In this document: positions 42,111 to 50,563 of the stretch, piece by piece
How positions within the stretch are numbered: position 1 is the stretch's first letter
Layout: every line of letters begins with the position of its first letter
Origin: CAXBBB01 sp963841855
Lineage (GTDB): Bacteria; Bacteroidota; Rhodothermia; Rhodothermales; BA12
NCBI GenBank assembly: GCA_963841855.1
Contig: CAWJEJ010000003.1
Coordinates: 868,001-932,000 of the forward strand
Reading direction: 5' to 3'
DNA length: 64,000 bases
Position numbers and translations under genes: made by a program
The notes under the pieces: generated by a model
What the model was told of the DNA's origin: nothing
Databases searched by the model: none
What the model saw: the letters and a program-made list of their open reading frames with translations, nothing else

Positions 42111-43400
42111 ATGACCGCTCGCCTGCTTCCGCTCGCTCTTCTACTCGTTGCCTGCTCGACGCAGGACGCCGCCCTCGTCGACGATACGCCACCTCTGCCG
42201 CCCGCAGCGGGCGACCTGGCCGCTCAGGTGCCGACCAACGTCTTCACTCCATCGCCCATTCGGGTCACGCTCGACGGGCTGCCCCAACCGTTCGCCACCA
42301 ACTCGGCGCGCAAAGGCCCCAACGTCATCGGCGTGCCGTCCGGTGCCACGCTCAACGCGCCCGACGGCTTCCGCGTCCAGGTCTGGGCCGACGGGCTGAC
42401 CGCGCCGCGCTGGCTCGCTCTGACGCCCGAAGGCGACGTGCTCGTCGTTGAGAGTCGCGCCAACCGCATTCTACGCCTCTCGGACGCCGACGGCGACGGA
42501 GTGGCCGAGTCGCGGGCGACGTTCGCCACGTCGAGCAACGCGCTCGACCAGCCGTTCGGAATGGCGTTCATGGACGGCTCGTTCTTCGTCGGCAACACGG
42601 GCGAGGTGCGTCGCTACGCCTACGACGGCGCCATCAGCGGCAGCGGCCAGGTGATCACCGAACTGACGCCCGGAGGCTACAATCAGCACTGGACGCGCAA
42701 CGTCATCGCCGGACCGGACGGCTGGCTCTACGTCTCGGTCGGATCCGAGAGCAACGTGTCCGAGGAGGAGTTGCCGCGCGCGTCGGTCCAGCGGATGCGG
42801 CCCGACGGATCTAACCGGACGACCTACGGAAGCGGCCTGCGCAACCCCGTCGGCCTCGCCTTTCAGCCGTCGACGGGCGACCTGTTCACGACCGTCAACG
42901 AGCGCGACGGCATGGGCGACGGACTGGTGCCCGACTACCTGACGCGCGTCCAGCAGGGCGGCTTCTATGGCTGGCCCTACGCCTACCTCGCCCCCGGCAA
43001 CCTCGACCCGCGTAGGATGGATGGCGAGGTCAGCGAGCGCCCCGACTTGGCCGCCAAGACGCTCACGCCCGACGTGCTCTTCGAAGCGCACAGCGCCGCG
43101 CTGGGCGTCCAGTTCTACGACGGCGATCAGTTTCCGGCCCGCTACCGCGGAGGCGCGTTCGTTGCGTTCCGAGGAAGCTGGAATCGCAGCCAGGGGACGG
43201 GCTACAAAATCGTCCACGTCCCGTTCAACGGCGGCCAGTCGATGGGTCATTACGAAGACTTCCTGACCGGCTTCCTGCTCGACCCGTCCGGCCCGACGAC
43301 GTTCGCGCGCCCCGTCGGCCTGCTCGTCCTCCCCGACGGCAGCCTGCTCCTCACCGACGACGGCAACGGCCGCATCTACCGCATTTCGTATGTGGGCTGA
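42111..43400 (+). CDS. Sorbosone-dehydrogenase-like beta-propeller lipoprotein
   Basis: A 429-residue protein with lipobox LALLLVACS. The six-bladed propeller typical of PQQ-dependent sorbosone dehydrogenases is visible as GFRVQVWADGLTAPRWLALTPEGDVLVVES, then LDQPFGMAFMDGSFFVGNTG, YGSGLRNPVGLAFQP, and ARPVGLLVLPDGSLLLTDDGNGRIYRI. The substrate is unknown. An alternative start at 42093 adds six residues. The RHS remnant begins inside its last codons. Confidence 0.82.
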   Translation: MTARLLPLALLLVACSTQDAALVDDTPPLPPAAGDLAAQVPTNVFTPSPIRVTLDGLPQPFATNSARKGPNVIGVPSGATLNAPDGFRVQVWADGLTAPRWLALTPEGDVLVVESRANRILRLSDADGDGVAESRATFATSSNALDQPFGMAFMDGSFFVGNTGEVRRYAYDGAISGSGQVITELTPGGYNQHWTRNVIAGPDGWLYVSVGSESNVSEEELPRASVQRMRPDGSNRTTYGSGLRNPVGLAFQPSTGDLFTTVNERDGMGDGLVPDYLTRVQQGGFYGWPYAYLAPGNLDPRRMDGEVSERPDLAAKTLTPDVLFEAHSAALGVQFYDGDQFPARYRGGAFVAFRGSWNRSQGTGYKIVHVPFNGGQSMGHYEDFLTGFLLDPSGPTTFARPVGLLVLPDGSLLLTDDGNGRIYRISYVG

Positions 43401-44421
43401 TGATGCGATGAGTCATTACTACCCGCACGGACTCGAAATGCCCGGCAGAGTCTACGTGCAGGGGCAGAAGACGCGCGAGGGCTACACGGGCCACGAACTC
43501 GACGCTGAAACCGGACTCAACTACGCAGGAGCCAGGTACTACGACTCAGCGATTGCGCGTTGGATGAGCGTCGAGCCTATGGCTTCAAGTTATCCTGGAT
43601 ACTCGCCTTACAACTACGTGCTCGGAGACCCGATGCGGCTCTTCGATTCGATAGGCATGTGCCCTGACGAAGACCCGGACTGCGAGGACGAGGAGACGCC
43701 ACAGAGTTCGTCTCAGAAGTCGAACACAGACAGCGGGAGCATTGATAGGCTTTTGTATTCGCTTTCAGCCGGTGCAAATGGCACAAGTGCAGTGTTCTCA
43801 CGTGCTGCAGTTGAGGCGAGAGCCCATGCTAGTGAGTGGAGAAGCATAGAGGAACACGTTACGGAGGCACACTCGGTGGCCAGATCTGCAACTCAACGAA
43901 GTGTATCGCCGGTATTGACCCAAGCAGACGACGCACTTGCGACCCTTGATGTAGCAAGAAATGCCGCCAAGGGAACCTTCGTGTTGGGAGCTACGGTGTC
44001 TCTAGGAATACTAATCGTCGACATCAGCGACGGTGGCACAACTCCATAGGCTGCGGCTAAGACAGGTCTCGATATAACTATGGGCGCAGTTGGCTTCCTC
44101 GGTCCTATGGGAGCTACGATCTCGCTAGGCAACGTTGACAATTGCGCTTGGCTCGCTTCTGCGGCGCGCTTGAACGCCCTGCCGCGTTGCTCTGCATCGC
44201 CGATGCTCGCATGGGCTGCTTCGAGCGCCTTGCCGAGCGCCCAATCGCACGCGCAGCCGCTTCGCCTCGGCTAATGTCAACGTTGCCTAGGCTATGCTGC
44301 AGGAGAAATGATTGGTTGGGATAACATCATTGGTTACGGTCCGCTCCCTCCGCAGCCTCGAAGCAGCGAACTTGCTCCTGCTAGTAGCACATTTGTTGCT
44401 CCAGTTTTTCCTCAACGCTGA
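43390..44421 (+). pseudogene. RHS C-terminal tip, decapitated, with nonsense codon and MITE insertion
   Basis: The frame holds the end of an RHS core (YYPHGLEMPGRVYVQGQKTREGYTGHELDAETGLNYAGARYYDSAIARW) with no preceding repeats, then a variable C-terminal region with two hydrophobic helices. TAG at 44047-44049 interrupts it. The same frame continues AAAKTGLDITMGAVGFLGPMGATISL up to the MITE at 44126. After the MITE it resumes GYAAGEMIGWDNIIGYGPLP and ends at TGA 44419-44421. Removing the MITE plus one TA joins CTA-GGC-TAT in frame. It is a horizontally acquired, dead tip module placed against the sorbosone-like gene. Confidence 0.8.
44126..44289. mobile_element. TA-flanked MITE inside the RHS remnant (IS630-like ends), copy 1
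   Basis: The terminal inverted repeats are GGCAACGTTGACA at 44128 and TGTCAACGTTGCC ending at 44287. They are flanked by TA on both sides. The core is 160 bp without transposase. The pre-insertion sequence ctcgcTAggctatgc can be read directly from the flanks and restores the RHS frame, confirming a TA target duplication. A second, shorter copy lies at 50196-50321 in inverse orientation. Confidence 0.85.
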
Positions 44422-44425
44422 GACT

Positions 44426-44770
44426 ATGGTAAGCAGTTCAATTCAGTCGTCTCTCGATGTAGCCTACAGCGTATACAGTAAACACATAGATGCGTCTGCT
44501 ACCGCTGCGGGTTGGCTGCTGTGAATATTGCTGTTTAACATAATGACACTATCTCTTGTTGCTTATTACTTCATTGGCTTGGACTACAGATTGAATAGCT
44601 CTTTCATATTTTATTTCGGCGCCTTTGGTTTTATATCCTATATATTAATGTGGAGTACAATAAATAGAGTTCCATATATGAATATAGGCAAAAAGGGTTT
44701 ATTTTGGAGCGTGGTGTTTGTTTCAGTAGTAATGCTCACTGTGGTGACCCTATTTGTTTTTACACCGTAG
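44426..44770 (+). pseudogene. Low-GC membrane protein downstream of the RHS tip, with in-frame stop
   Basis: An ATG 4 bp after the RHS stop opens a frame MVSSSIQSSLDVAYSVYSKHI to AAGWLL, which meets TGA at 44522-44524. The same frame continues ILLFNIMTLSLVAYYFIGLDYRL, then SSFIFYFGAFGFISYILMW, VPYMNIGKKGLFWSVVFVSVVMLTVVTLFVFTP and a stop at 44770. Together they make one protein of about 114 residues with four membrane helices. Base composition is far AT-richer than its surroundings. Position fits an RHS-associated immunity or partner gene; that role is inferred. The second half alone could start at TTG 44528 or ATG 44543. The 44771-44954 stretch has no gene. Confidence 0.6.
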
Positions 44771-44954
44771 CGGTCAAATTCAAGCAGTCCCTCCACGCTC
44801 CGGCCCTCACGGCACCGGCTGACGCCGCAGCCCCGCGGGGCGCCTCGAGTCTGACTATTCCAGTCTGCGGCGGGTCCCTGGCTCGCCACGCCGCCCTATT
44901 CGCTCGCTGCCGAGGCGGGAGAAGGTAGGACCACAATTACAATTCCTGCATTTC

Positions 44955-45452
44955 ATGCCCGTCACGATCCGCCCCGCCACACCCGCCGACATCGACCTGA
45001 CTCTCGCGCTGATCCGCGAGCTGTCCGTCTACGAAAAGATGGAATCGGAGATGGTCAACACGCCCGATCTGTTGCACGCAGCGCTGTTCGGTGACCGCCC
45101 GGCGTGCGAGGCGGTCGTCGCGAACATCGACGGAAAGGACGACGGCTTCGCGCTGTTCTACCCGACGTTCTCGACGTTTACCGGACTGCAAGGACTGTGG
45201 CTCGAAGACCTCTACGTCCGCCCCGACGCGCGCGGTAAGGGTGCCGGAACTGCGCTACTCGCGTACGGCGCCCAACTCTGCGTCGAGCGCGGATGGCCTC
45301 GCTACGAGTGGACCGTCTTGGACTGGAACGAGCCTGCCCTGGCCGTCTACCGCCGCCACGGAGCGCGTCCGATGGACGAGTGGACCGTTCAGCGTGTTAG
45401 CGGCGATGCGTTGACCGAGTTGGCGGCGCGGACGGAGAGAGGAGAAACATGA
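44955..45452 (+). CDS. GNAT family N-acetyltransferase
   Basis: A 165-residue protein with the GNAT acetyl-CoA site (LYVRPDARGKGAGTALLAYGAQLCVERG) and a spermidine/diamine-acetyltransferase-like N-terminus (IRPATPADIDLTLALIRELSVYEKMESEM). The C-terminal WNEPALAVYRRHGA is also typical of that subgroup. The substrate is probably an amine or amino acid. Its stop codon lies inside the left arm of a strong hairpin. Confidence 0.87.
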   Translation: MPVTIRPATPADIDLTLALIRELSVYEKMESEMVNTPDLLHAALFGDRPACEAVVANIDGKDDGFALFYPTFSTFTGLQGLWLEDLYVRPDARGKGAGTALLAYGAQLCVERGWPRYEWTVLDWNEPALAVYRRHGARPMDEWTVQRVSGDALTELAARTERGET

Positions 45453-45478
45453 CATGTCTCTAAAGACATGTCATGTTT
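45445..45478 (+). terminator. Perfect 15-bp stem hairpin at the end of the GNAT gene
   Basis: The arms AAACATGACATGTCT and AGACATGTCATGTTT enclose a 4-nt loop CTAA. The GNAT TGA (45450-45452) is within the left arm. The position fits a terminator, though the tail has only three T. A similarly built hairpin with a different sequence is at 61064-61098. Confidence 0.55.
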
Positions 45479-45573
45479 GAAGTGAGGTCGCAGTCTTCGC
45501 CCGGCTTTCGCACGCGCGTGGGCACACTGCCGCCCGGCCTGATCGTAGGACTGACGCTCAACTCGCAGCCTGC

Positions 45574-45837
45574 ATGAAAACCTTCGACGCGCTCTTTTCC
45601 GAACTCACTGCCAAAGTCGCCGCTGGCGATGCCCACTCGGCGACCGTCCGCGCCGTCGCCGCCGGTCCGCACGGCGTCGGCAAAAAGCTGGTCGAGGAGG
45701 CCGCCGAGGTGTGGATGGCCGCCAACCACGAAGGCAAGGAGCGCACCGCCGAGGAAATTTCCCAGTTGCTCTACCACGCCCAGGTGATGATGCTCGCCGT
45801 CGGCCTGACGCTGGACGACGTGTACAAGCATCTGTAG
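45574..45837 (+). CDS. hisE: Phosphoribosyl-ATP pyrophosphatase HisE
   Basis: An 87-residue all-helical protein with the MazG-like metal motif KKLVEEAAEVWMAANHEGKERTAEEISQLLYHAQVMM. It is a stand-alone HisE, not fused to HisI. It catalyses the second step of histidine synthesis, directly after HisG, whose gene follows 100 bp downstream. Confidence 0.9.
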   Translation: MKTFDALFSELTAKVAAGDAHSATVRAVAAGPHGVGKKLVEEAAEVWMAANHEGKERTAEEISQLLYHAQVMMLAVGLTLDDVYKHL

Positions 45838-45937
45838 CATCGCGCCGCTGATCTCATCGCGCGCCCCGTACCGCCGTCATATATAGCGGCGCTTCCCCAT
45901 TCCGGCGCTTCCGCTCCGCATTCCAACCGACCTCCGC

Positions 45938-46786
45938 ATGCTCCGCATCGCCCTCCCCAACAAAGGCGCCCTGTCCGAAGGCGCGGTCACGCTGGCTCGC
46001 GAAGCCGGATACAAAGTGCGGCGGGGCGACGGCGACCTAATCGCGCGCGACCCGCATCACGAGGTCGAGTTCTTCTTCCTACGCCCGCGCGACATCGCGG
46101 TCTACGTGGCCAATGGGACGCTCCAGATCGGCATCACGGGCCGCGACTTGGCCGCCGACTCGGGGTCCCAACTGGTCGAACTGCTCCCTCTGGGCTTTGG
46201 AGGCAGCACGTTCCGCTATGCCGTCCCGCGCGACTCGGACCTGACGCCCGACGCGTTTGACGGCCTGCGCATCGCGACGAGCTACCCCAACATCGTCATG
46301 GACGACATGGCCAAGCGAGGCATCGACGCGCGCGTAGTCGAACTGGACGGCGCCGTCGAAATCTCGATCCAACTGGGCGTCGCCGACGCCGTCGCCGATG
46401 TGGTGCAGACGGGGAGGACGCTCGAACAGGCCGGGCTGAAAACCGTCGGCGATCCGGTCTTGGAGAGCGAGGCGATCCTTATCGGCCGCGACGAGGACGT
46501 GTTGGAGCATGAAGGCGTGAGCCGCTTCGTCCAGCGCGTCCAAGGCATCGTCACGGCCCGCGCCTACGTGCTGATCGACTACGTCGTCGAGAAGTCGCTG
46601 CTCGACATCGTCCGCGCGATCACGCCCGGCATCCAGTCGCCGACCGTCTCGCCCGTCAACAGAGAGGGATGGGTCGCCGTCCGCGTAATGGCACCGCGCC
46701 GCGACGCCAACCGCCTGCTCGATGAACTCTCCGCCGCCGGAGCCCGCGCCGTCCTGGTAACCGACATCACGACGTGCCGCCTATGA
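45938..46786 (+). CDS. hisG: ATP phosphoribosyltransferase HisG, long form
   Basis: A 282-residue protein. The catalytic type-II periplasmic-binding fold (LRIALPNKGALSEGAVTLAREAGY, then GITGRDLAADSG, and IATSYPNIVMDDMAKRGI) includes the PRPP loop DAVADVVQTGRTLEQAGL. A C-terminal PII-like regulatory domain of about 75 residues (PGIQSPTVSPVNREGWVAVRVMAPRR) binds histidine for feedback inhibition. It does not need HisZ. The order hisE-hisG on one strand suggests a shared histidine transcript. Confidence 0.93.
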   Translation: MLRIALPNKGALSEGAVTLAREAGYKVRRGDGDLIARDPHHEVEFFFLRPRDIAVYVANGTLQIGITGRDLAADSGSQLVELLPLGFGGSTFRYAVPRDSDLTPDAFDGLRIATSYPNIVMDDMAKRGIDARVVELDGAVEISIQLGVADAVADVVQTGRTLEQAGLKTVGDPVLESEAILIGRDEDVLEHEGVSRFVQRVQGIVTARAYVLIDYVVEKSLLDIVRAITPGIQSPTVSPVNREGWVAVRVMAPRRDANRLLDELSAAGARAVLVTDITTCRL

Positions 46787-46859
46787 GCGCTCGCTTCTGA
46801 GCCATCCGGCACGATTGCTGACGCGGCTGGTAGAACGCCATTCACCCATCCGAAACGCC

Positions 46860-48341
46860 ATGCCTGCGCGCCTCGTTGTCCTGTTTTCGCTCCTCTCGCT
46901 GCTCACCCTAGCGGACACGTTGGCGCAAACGGCGGACAGCGCGCGCGTCCCCGTCGAAGTCGGCGCGTTTGCCGACACGGTGCGGATGACGGTCGAAGAA
47001 GCCATCGTCCAGGCGCTGTCGGTCAGCCCCGAGGTGGGCATCGCGCGCTCCAAAGCCGACCGCAGCGACGCGCGCCTGGGCCTCGCTCTGGCCAGCCGCT
47101 TCCTGACCGACTTCAAGGCCGAGTCCGCGCACAGCCTCGCGCCCGGCCTGCGCATCCCGGACGATTACCAAGGGTCGATCGAAGCGCTCTACCTCGACCC
47201 CAACGTCAAGAACGACAAGGACGACCTGCGCCCGTTCAACCAGATCGAAGTCGAAGTCGTCCAGCCGCTGTGGACGTGGGGCGAGTTGACCGGCAGCATC
47301 CGAGCCGCCCGCTTCGGAGCCCTGGTCGACGAGGCGGGAGTCGAAGTGCAGGCGACGACGACGGCGCTGCGTCTGGCCGAAAGCTACTTCGGCTTGCAAC
47401 TGGCGCTGCGCCTCGAACAACTCGCCGTCGAGACTGGACCGCTCATCGCCCAGGCCAAGCGCCAACTGACGCAGATGCTCGACGACGGCGATCCCGACGT
47501 GAGCTACGGCGATCTCTACCAGGTCCAGCTCACCGAGCAAGAGTTCGTGCGCCGGTTGGTCGAAGTGCAGCAGGGCGTGCTGACGGCCCGAACCGCGCTG
47601 CGCCGCCAACTCTTCCTGCCCGAGACCGCCACATTCGCCGCATCGGACGCGCGCCTGACGCCGATTGCATTCGAGCGCGAACCGATGGACGCGTACTTCG
47701 CCCTGGCCCGCGGACACCGCGCCGAACTGGCCCAGGCAACCGCCGGACTCGCCGCCCGCGACGCCCTGGTCACCGTCGCGCAGTCGGACTACTATCCCAA
47801 ACTCGGCATCGGCGCGCAGGCGCGGTACGCGTACACCAGAGGACGATTTCGGCAGCCCAACCCGTACGTCAACGACCCGCTGATTGCGCAGAACTTGGTC
47901 GCCGGGCTCGTCGTGCGTCAGAACCTCAATTTCGCCCAGACGCGCGCCCGAGTGCAGCAAGCTCAGGCCGAGAGTCAAGAAGTGCGCTTTCAGCAAGACG
48001 CGGCCGACCAACTGATCCTGTTCGAAGTCGAAACGGCGTACCGCGCGCTCGTCACCGCCGAAGCTGCGCTAGGTGCCCAGGAGGAAGCGTACCGGCTGAC
48101 GCGGCAGTGGTTTTTGGACGAGACGAACGCGCTCGATCTAGGCATCGGCGATACCGAAGACTTGGTCCGCGCCGTTAGGGCCCGACTCGAAGCCGAAGCG
48201 TCGTACTACGAGTCGATCCAGCGGTACAACGTCGCCGTCGCTCGTTTGCTCGACGCGTCGGGCGTGCTGACGCTTCGCGCGCAGACCGGATCTCTGGGCG
48301 GTGTGGCCGGTGGGCAAAGCGGCACGGATGTGGAACGATAA
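46860..48341 (+). CDS. TolC-family outer-membrane efflux protein
   Basis: A 493-residue protein with a signal peptide (MPARLVVLFSLLSLLTLADTLAQ), two OEP repeats of long coiled-coil helices (VQALSVSPEVGIARSKADRSDARLGLALASRF, and EAYRLTRQWFLDETNALDLGIGDTEDLVRAVRARLEAEASYYE near the end) and strands such as YYPKLGIGAQARYAYTRG. It should form the outer-membrane channel of an exporter. The following MlaC gene suggests a lipid or solvent transport setting; the inner-membrane parts are not in the window. Confidence 0.85.
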   Translation: MPARLVVLFSLLSLLTLADTLAQTADSARVPVEVGAFADTVRMTVEEAIVQALSVSPEVGIARSKADRSDARLGLALASRFLTDFKAESAHSLAPGLRIPDDYQGSIEALYLDPNVKNDKDDLRPFNQIEVEVVQPLWTWGELTGSIRAARFGALVDEAGVEVQATTTALRLAESYFGLQLALRLEQLAVETGPLIAQAKRQLTQMLDDGDPDVSYGDLYQVQLTEQEFVRRLVEVQQGVLTARTALRRQLFLPETATFAASDARLTPIAFEREPMDAYFALARGHRAELAQATAGLAARDALVTVAQSDYYPKLGIGAQARYAYTRGRFRQPNPYVNDPLIAQNLVAGLVVRQNLNFAQTRARVQQAQAESQEVRFQQDAADQLILFEVETAYRALVTAEAALGAQEEAYRLTRQWFLDETNALDLGIGDTEDLVRAVRARLEAEASYYESIQRYNVAVARLLDASGVLTLRAQTGSLGGVAGGQSGTDVER

Positions 48342-48429
48342 CAGGTAGCCAGCACAAACAGACGCTCAGATCGTCTATCCGCTGGCACCCTCCACGACAT
48401 ACGACACCATTCCGTCCACGATAACAGAC

Positions 48430-49017
48430 ATGAAACGACTCGTTTCCGCCCTCTTCCTCGCGCTTCTCACCATCGCCGCTCTGCCCGTTCAGGCGCAGCA
48501 GGCCGAAGTCCGCGCCCTCTTGCAACAGCGCGACCGTGACGTGAAAGCCGTTCTCGGCACGCGTTCCACCTTTACCGACGCCCAGCGCGACCGCCTCAAA
48601 GAACTGCTCAACGGCGCCATCGACTTCCGCGCGATGAGCCAGCACGCTCTGGACAACGAGTGGAACGACCTGTCGTCCGACCAGAAGCGCGCTTTCGTCG
48701 ACGCCTTTAGCCAGGTCGTCCGCAATCAGTCGCTCTCCAACCTCGCCATCTACCGCGCCGACGTGCGTTACAACGAGATCCGCGTCCAAGGCGACGAAGC
48801 GACTGCTCTGACCACAACGACGCTCGAAGGCAAGACGGCGCGCGTCGACTACGAACTCAACAAGCGCGACGGCGAGTGGCGCATCGTCGACATCGTCCTC
48901 GACGACGTGTCGACGGCGGGCAGCTACAACCGCCAGTTCAAGCGCGTCTTCCAGCGCCAGGGCTACGATGGCCTGATGAAGGTGCTCCAGCGCCGCATCG
49001 AACGCGATCAGGGCTGA
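48430..49017 (+). CDS. MlaC-family phospholipid-binding ABC component
   Basis: A 195-residue periplasmic protein: signal peptide MKRLVSALFLALLTIAALPVQAQ, then the Tgt2/MlaC fold with DFRAMSQHALDNEWNDLSSDQKRAFVDAFSQVVRNQ, VDYELNKRDGEWRIVDIVLDDVSTAGSYNRQFKRVF and an end rich in basic helices. MlaC carries phospholipids between the outer membrane and MlaFEDB. Here it stands next to a TolC gene without the rest of the Mla system. Confidence 0.87.
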   Translation: MKRLVSALFLALLTIAALPVQAQQAEVRALLQQRDRDVKAVLGTRSTFTDAQRDRLKELLNGAIDFRAMSQHALDNEWNDLSSDQKRAFVDAFSQVVRNQSLSNLAIYRADVRYNEIRVQGDEATALTTTTLEGKTARVDYELNKRDGEWRIVDIVLDDVSTAGSYNRQFKRVFQRQGYDGLMKVLQRRIERDQG

Positions 49018-49147
49018 TCCAATCACCTGTTTCCACTGCGAGCGCATCCATCCTCCGGGGTGGGTGCGCTTCGTCTTTACAGAACATCGGCGCTGAAGGA
49101 GGCGTAACGCCCTAGTTTAAGAGCCGATACCCGCCACCTCCGCACGC

Positions 49148-50188
49148 ATGTCCGACCCGACGGAAGGATACGTCCTACACGCTTACGGCGCCGAACGCTA
49201 CGTCCAGCACGCGGTAGCCTCGGTAGTGACGCTGCGCAGGCACGACGCGCACCGGCCCGTCGCGTTGTACTGCACGAAGGAGCAGCGCGACGCCCTGCGC
49301 AAGCACGGCCTCGACACACTGTTCGAACGCGTCGTCGAGTTGCCTGTCGAAAACCGGTCGATTGTCGGATTCAAGCACGCGATCTACAAGTTCAAGCCCT
49401 ACGACAGGAGCCTCTTCGTCGACGCCGACATGGTGTGGTGCCGCAACCCGGATGCACTCTGGCAGCAGATGGCCGCTTTTCCGTTCACAGCGACCGGACT
49501 CGAACGCGCGGATTTCTTCTTCGGCGGACCCAAGGGGTTCAGCGTGGCCTTCGATTTCCTGTTCGACCGCCGCCGCCGCACCATGCGCGCGTTCGGCCTG
49601 AGCCACCTGCCGCGCGTCCAAGCAGGCATGATCTACGCCCAGAACGACGAGGTGACGCGCCTGGTATGCGAGAGCGCCAGCTCGTTTCTCGAGCGCCAGA
49701 CCGAGACGCACTTCCAAAGCCGTCTCAACGAAGGCCGCAGCGAAGAGACGTGCGAGTGGAGCTTGGCGATGGCTATGAGCAGACTGCGCCTGCCGGTCTT
49801 TACGTGGTTTCAGGGCTACAACTCGCCCCAACTCGACTTCATCGAAGGGCTGACGCAGTACGATCCCGATTTCGAGCACGTGCTCTGCCGGTACTACTGC
49901 GATCGCTTTGTCTACTCACTCCGCGGCTTGCGCATCTCCGGCGTCCGCGACGCGATCATCCGCATCGCCACGTCTATGCCCGGTCGGGGCGACTACCTCG
50001 ACGTGACGCCGTACGTCATGCATTTCGGATGGCTGCGCCACAAACAGCCGTTCTTCGACTTCTCGGACCGCGTCTGGAAACGCCTCACGTCCGCCACGCT
50101 TTCGGGCGACGGTGCGGGCCGCGAGCCCATCGTGTTGCCGTCCGAACTCGACGCCCAAGTGCGCGAGGCAGCGCTAGCGGCGCGGTAA
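49148..50188 (+). CDS. GT8-like glycosyltransferase
   Basis: A 346-residue protein with a Rossmann-like N-terminus (GYVLHAYGAERYVQHAVASVVTLRRHD) and a DxD metal site in YDRSLFVDADMVWCRNP, followed by PFTATGLERADFFFGG. The pattern is that of nucleotide-sugar transferases of the GT8/GT-A type. There are no membrane segments. Its product is unknown. A MITE copy starts 8 bp after its stop. Confidence 0.6.
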   Translation: MSDPTEGYVLHAYGAERYVQHAVASVVTLRRHDAHRPVALYCTKEQRDALRKHGLDTLFERVVELPVENRSIVGFKHAIYKFKPYDRSLFVDADMVWCRNPDALWQQMAAFPFTATGLERADFFFGGPKGFSVAFDFLFDRRRRTMRAFGLSHLPRVQAGMIYAQNDEVTRLVCESASSFLERQTETHFQSRLNEGRSEETCEWSLAMAMSRLRLPVFTWFQGYNSPQLDFIEGLTQYDPDFEHVLCRYYCDRFVYSLRGLRISGVRDAIIRIATSMPGRGDYLDVTPYVMHFGWLRHKQPFFDFSDRVWKRLTSATLSGDGAGREPIVLPSELDAQVREAALAAR

Positions 50189-50195
50189 ACCTCGC

Positions 50196-50321
50196 TAGGC
50201 AACGTTGACATGAGGCGAAGCGGCTGCGCGTGCGATCGGGCACTCGGCGATGCAGAGCAACACGGCGGAGCGTTCAAGCGCGCCGCAGAAGCGAGCCAAG
50301 CGCAGTTGTCAACGTTGCCTA
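50196..50321. mobile_element. TA-flanked MITE (IS630-like ends), copy 2
   Basis: It has the same terminal repeats, GGCAACGTTGACA and TGTCAACGTTGCC, as the copy in the RHS remnant, with TA on both sides. The core is in inverse orientation and about 38 bp shorter because an internal block is missing. The 50322-50563 stretch beyond it holds no gene that I can support. Confidence 0.82.
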
Positions 50322-50563
50322 CGCAGACAACCAATCGTTGCGTCTGTAACGGCACAACAGAAGTGGGGTCACCTGGCTCAGATCGACGAAGAGCGAAGCC
50401 GTTTTGCCTGGCTGAGCGGCGGCGTGGCCTTTCGCTCTGTGCGACGGGTACGCTATCCAGAACAGCGGATGCAGGTCTCTATAGATCTGATCTTCTCCAT
50501 GCCCGCCCGGCGCGGAGGGTCGTCTGCCGAGTTAGACGCTTCGATTGCGTGGCGAGACATCGA

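Noticed and set aside
44080..44274. A 64-codon frame spanning the RHS-MITE junction as a new gene
   Set aside because: It is the RHS frame reading into the in-phase MITE; no start context or independent homology is apparent.
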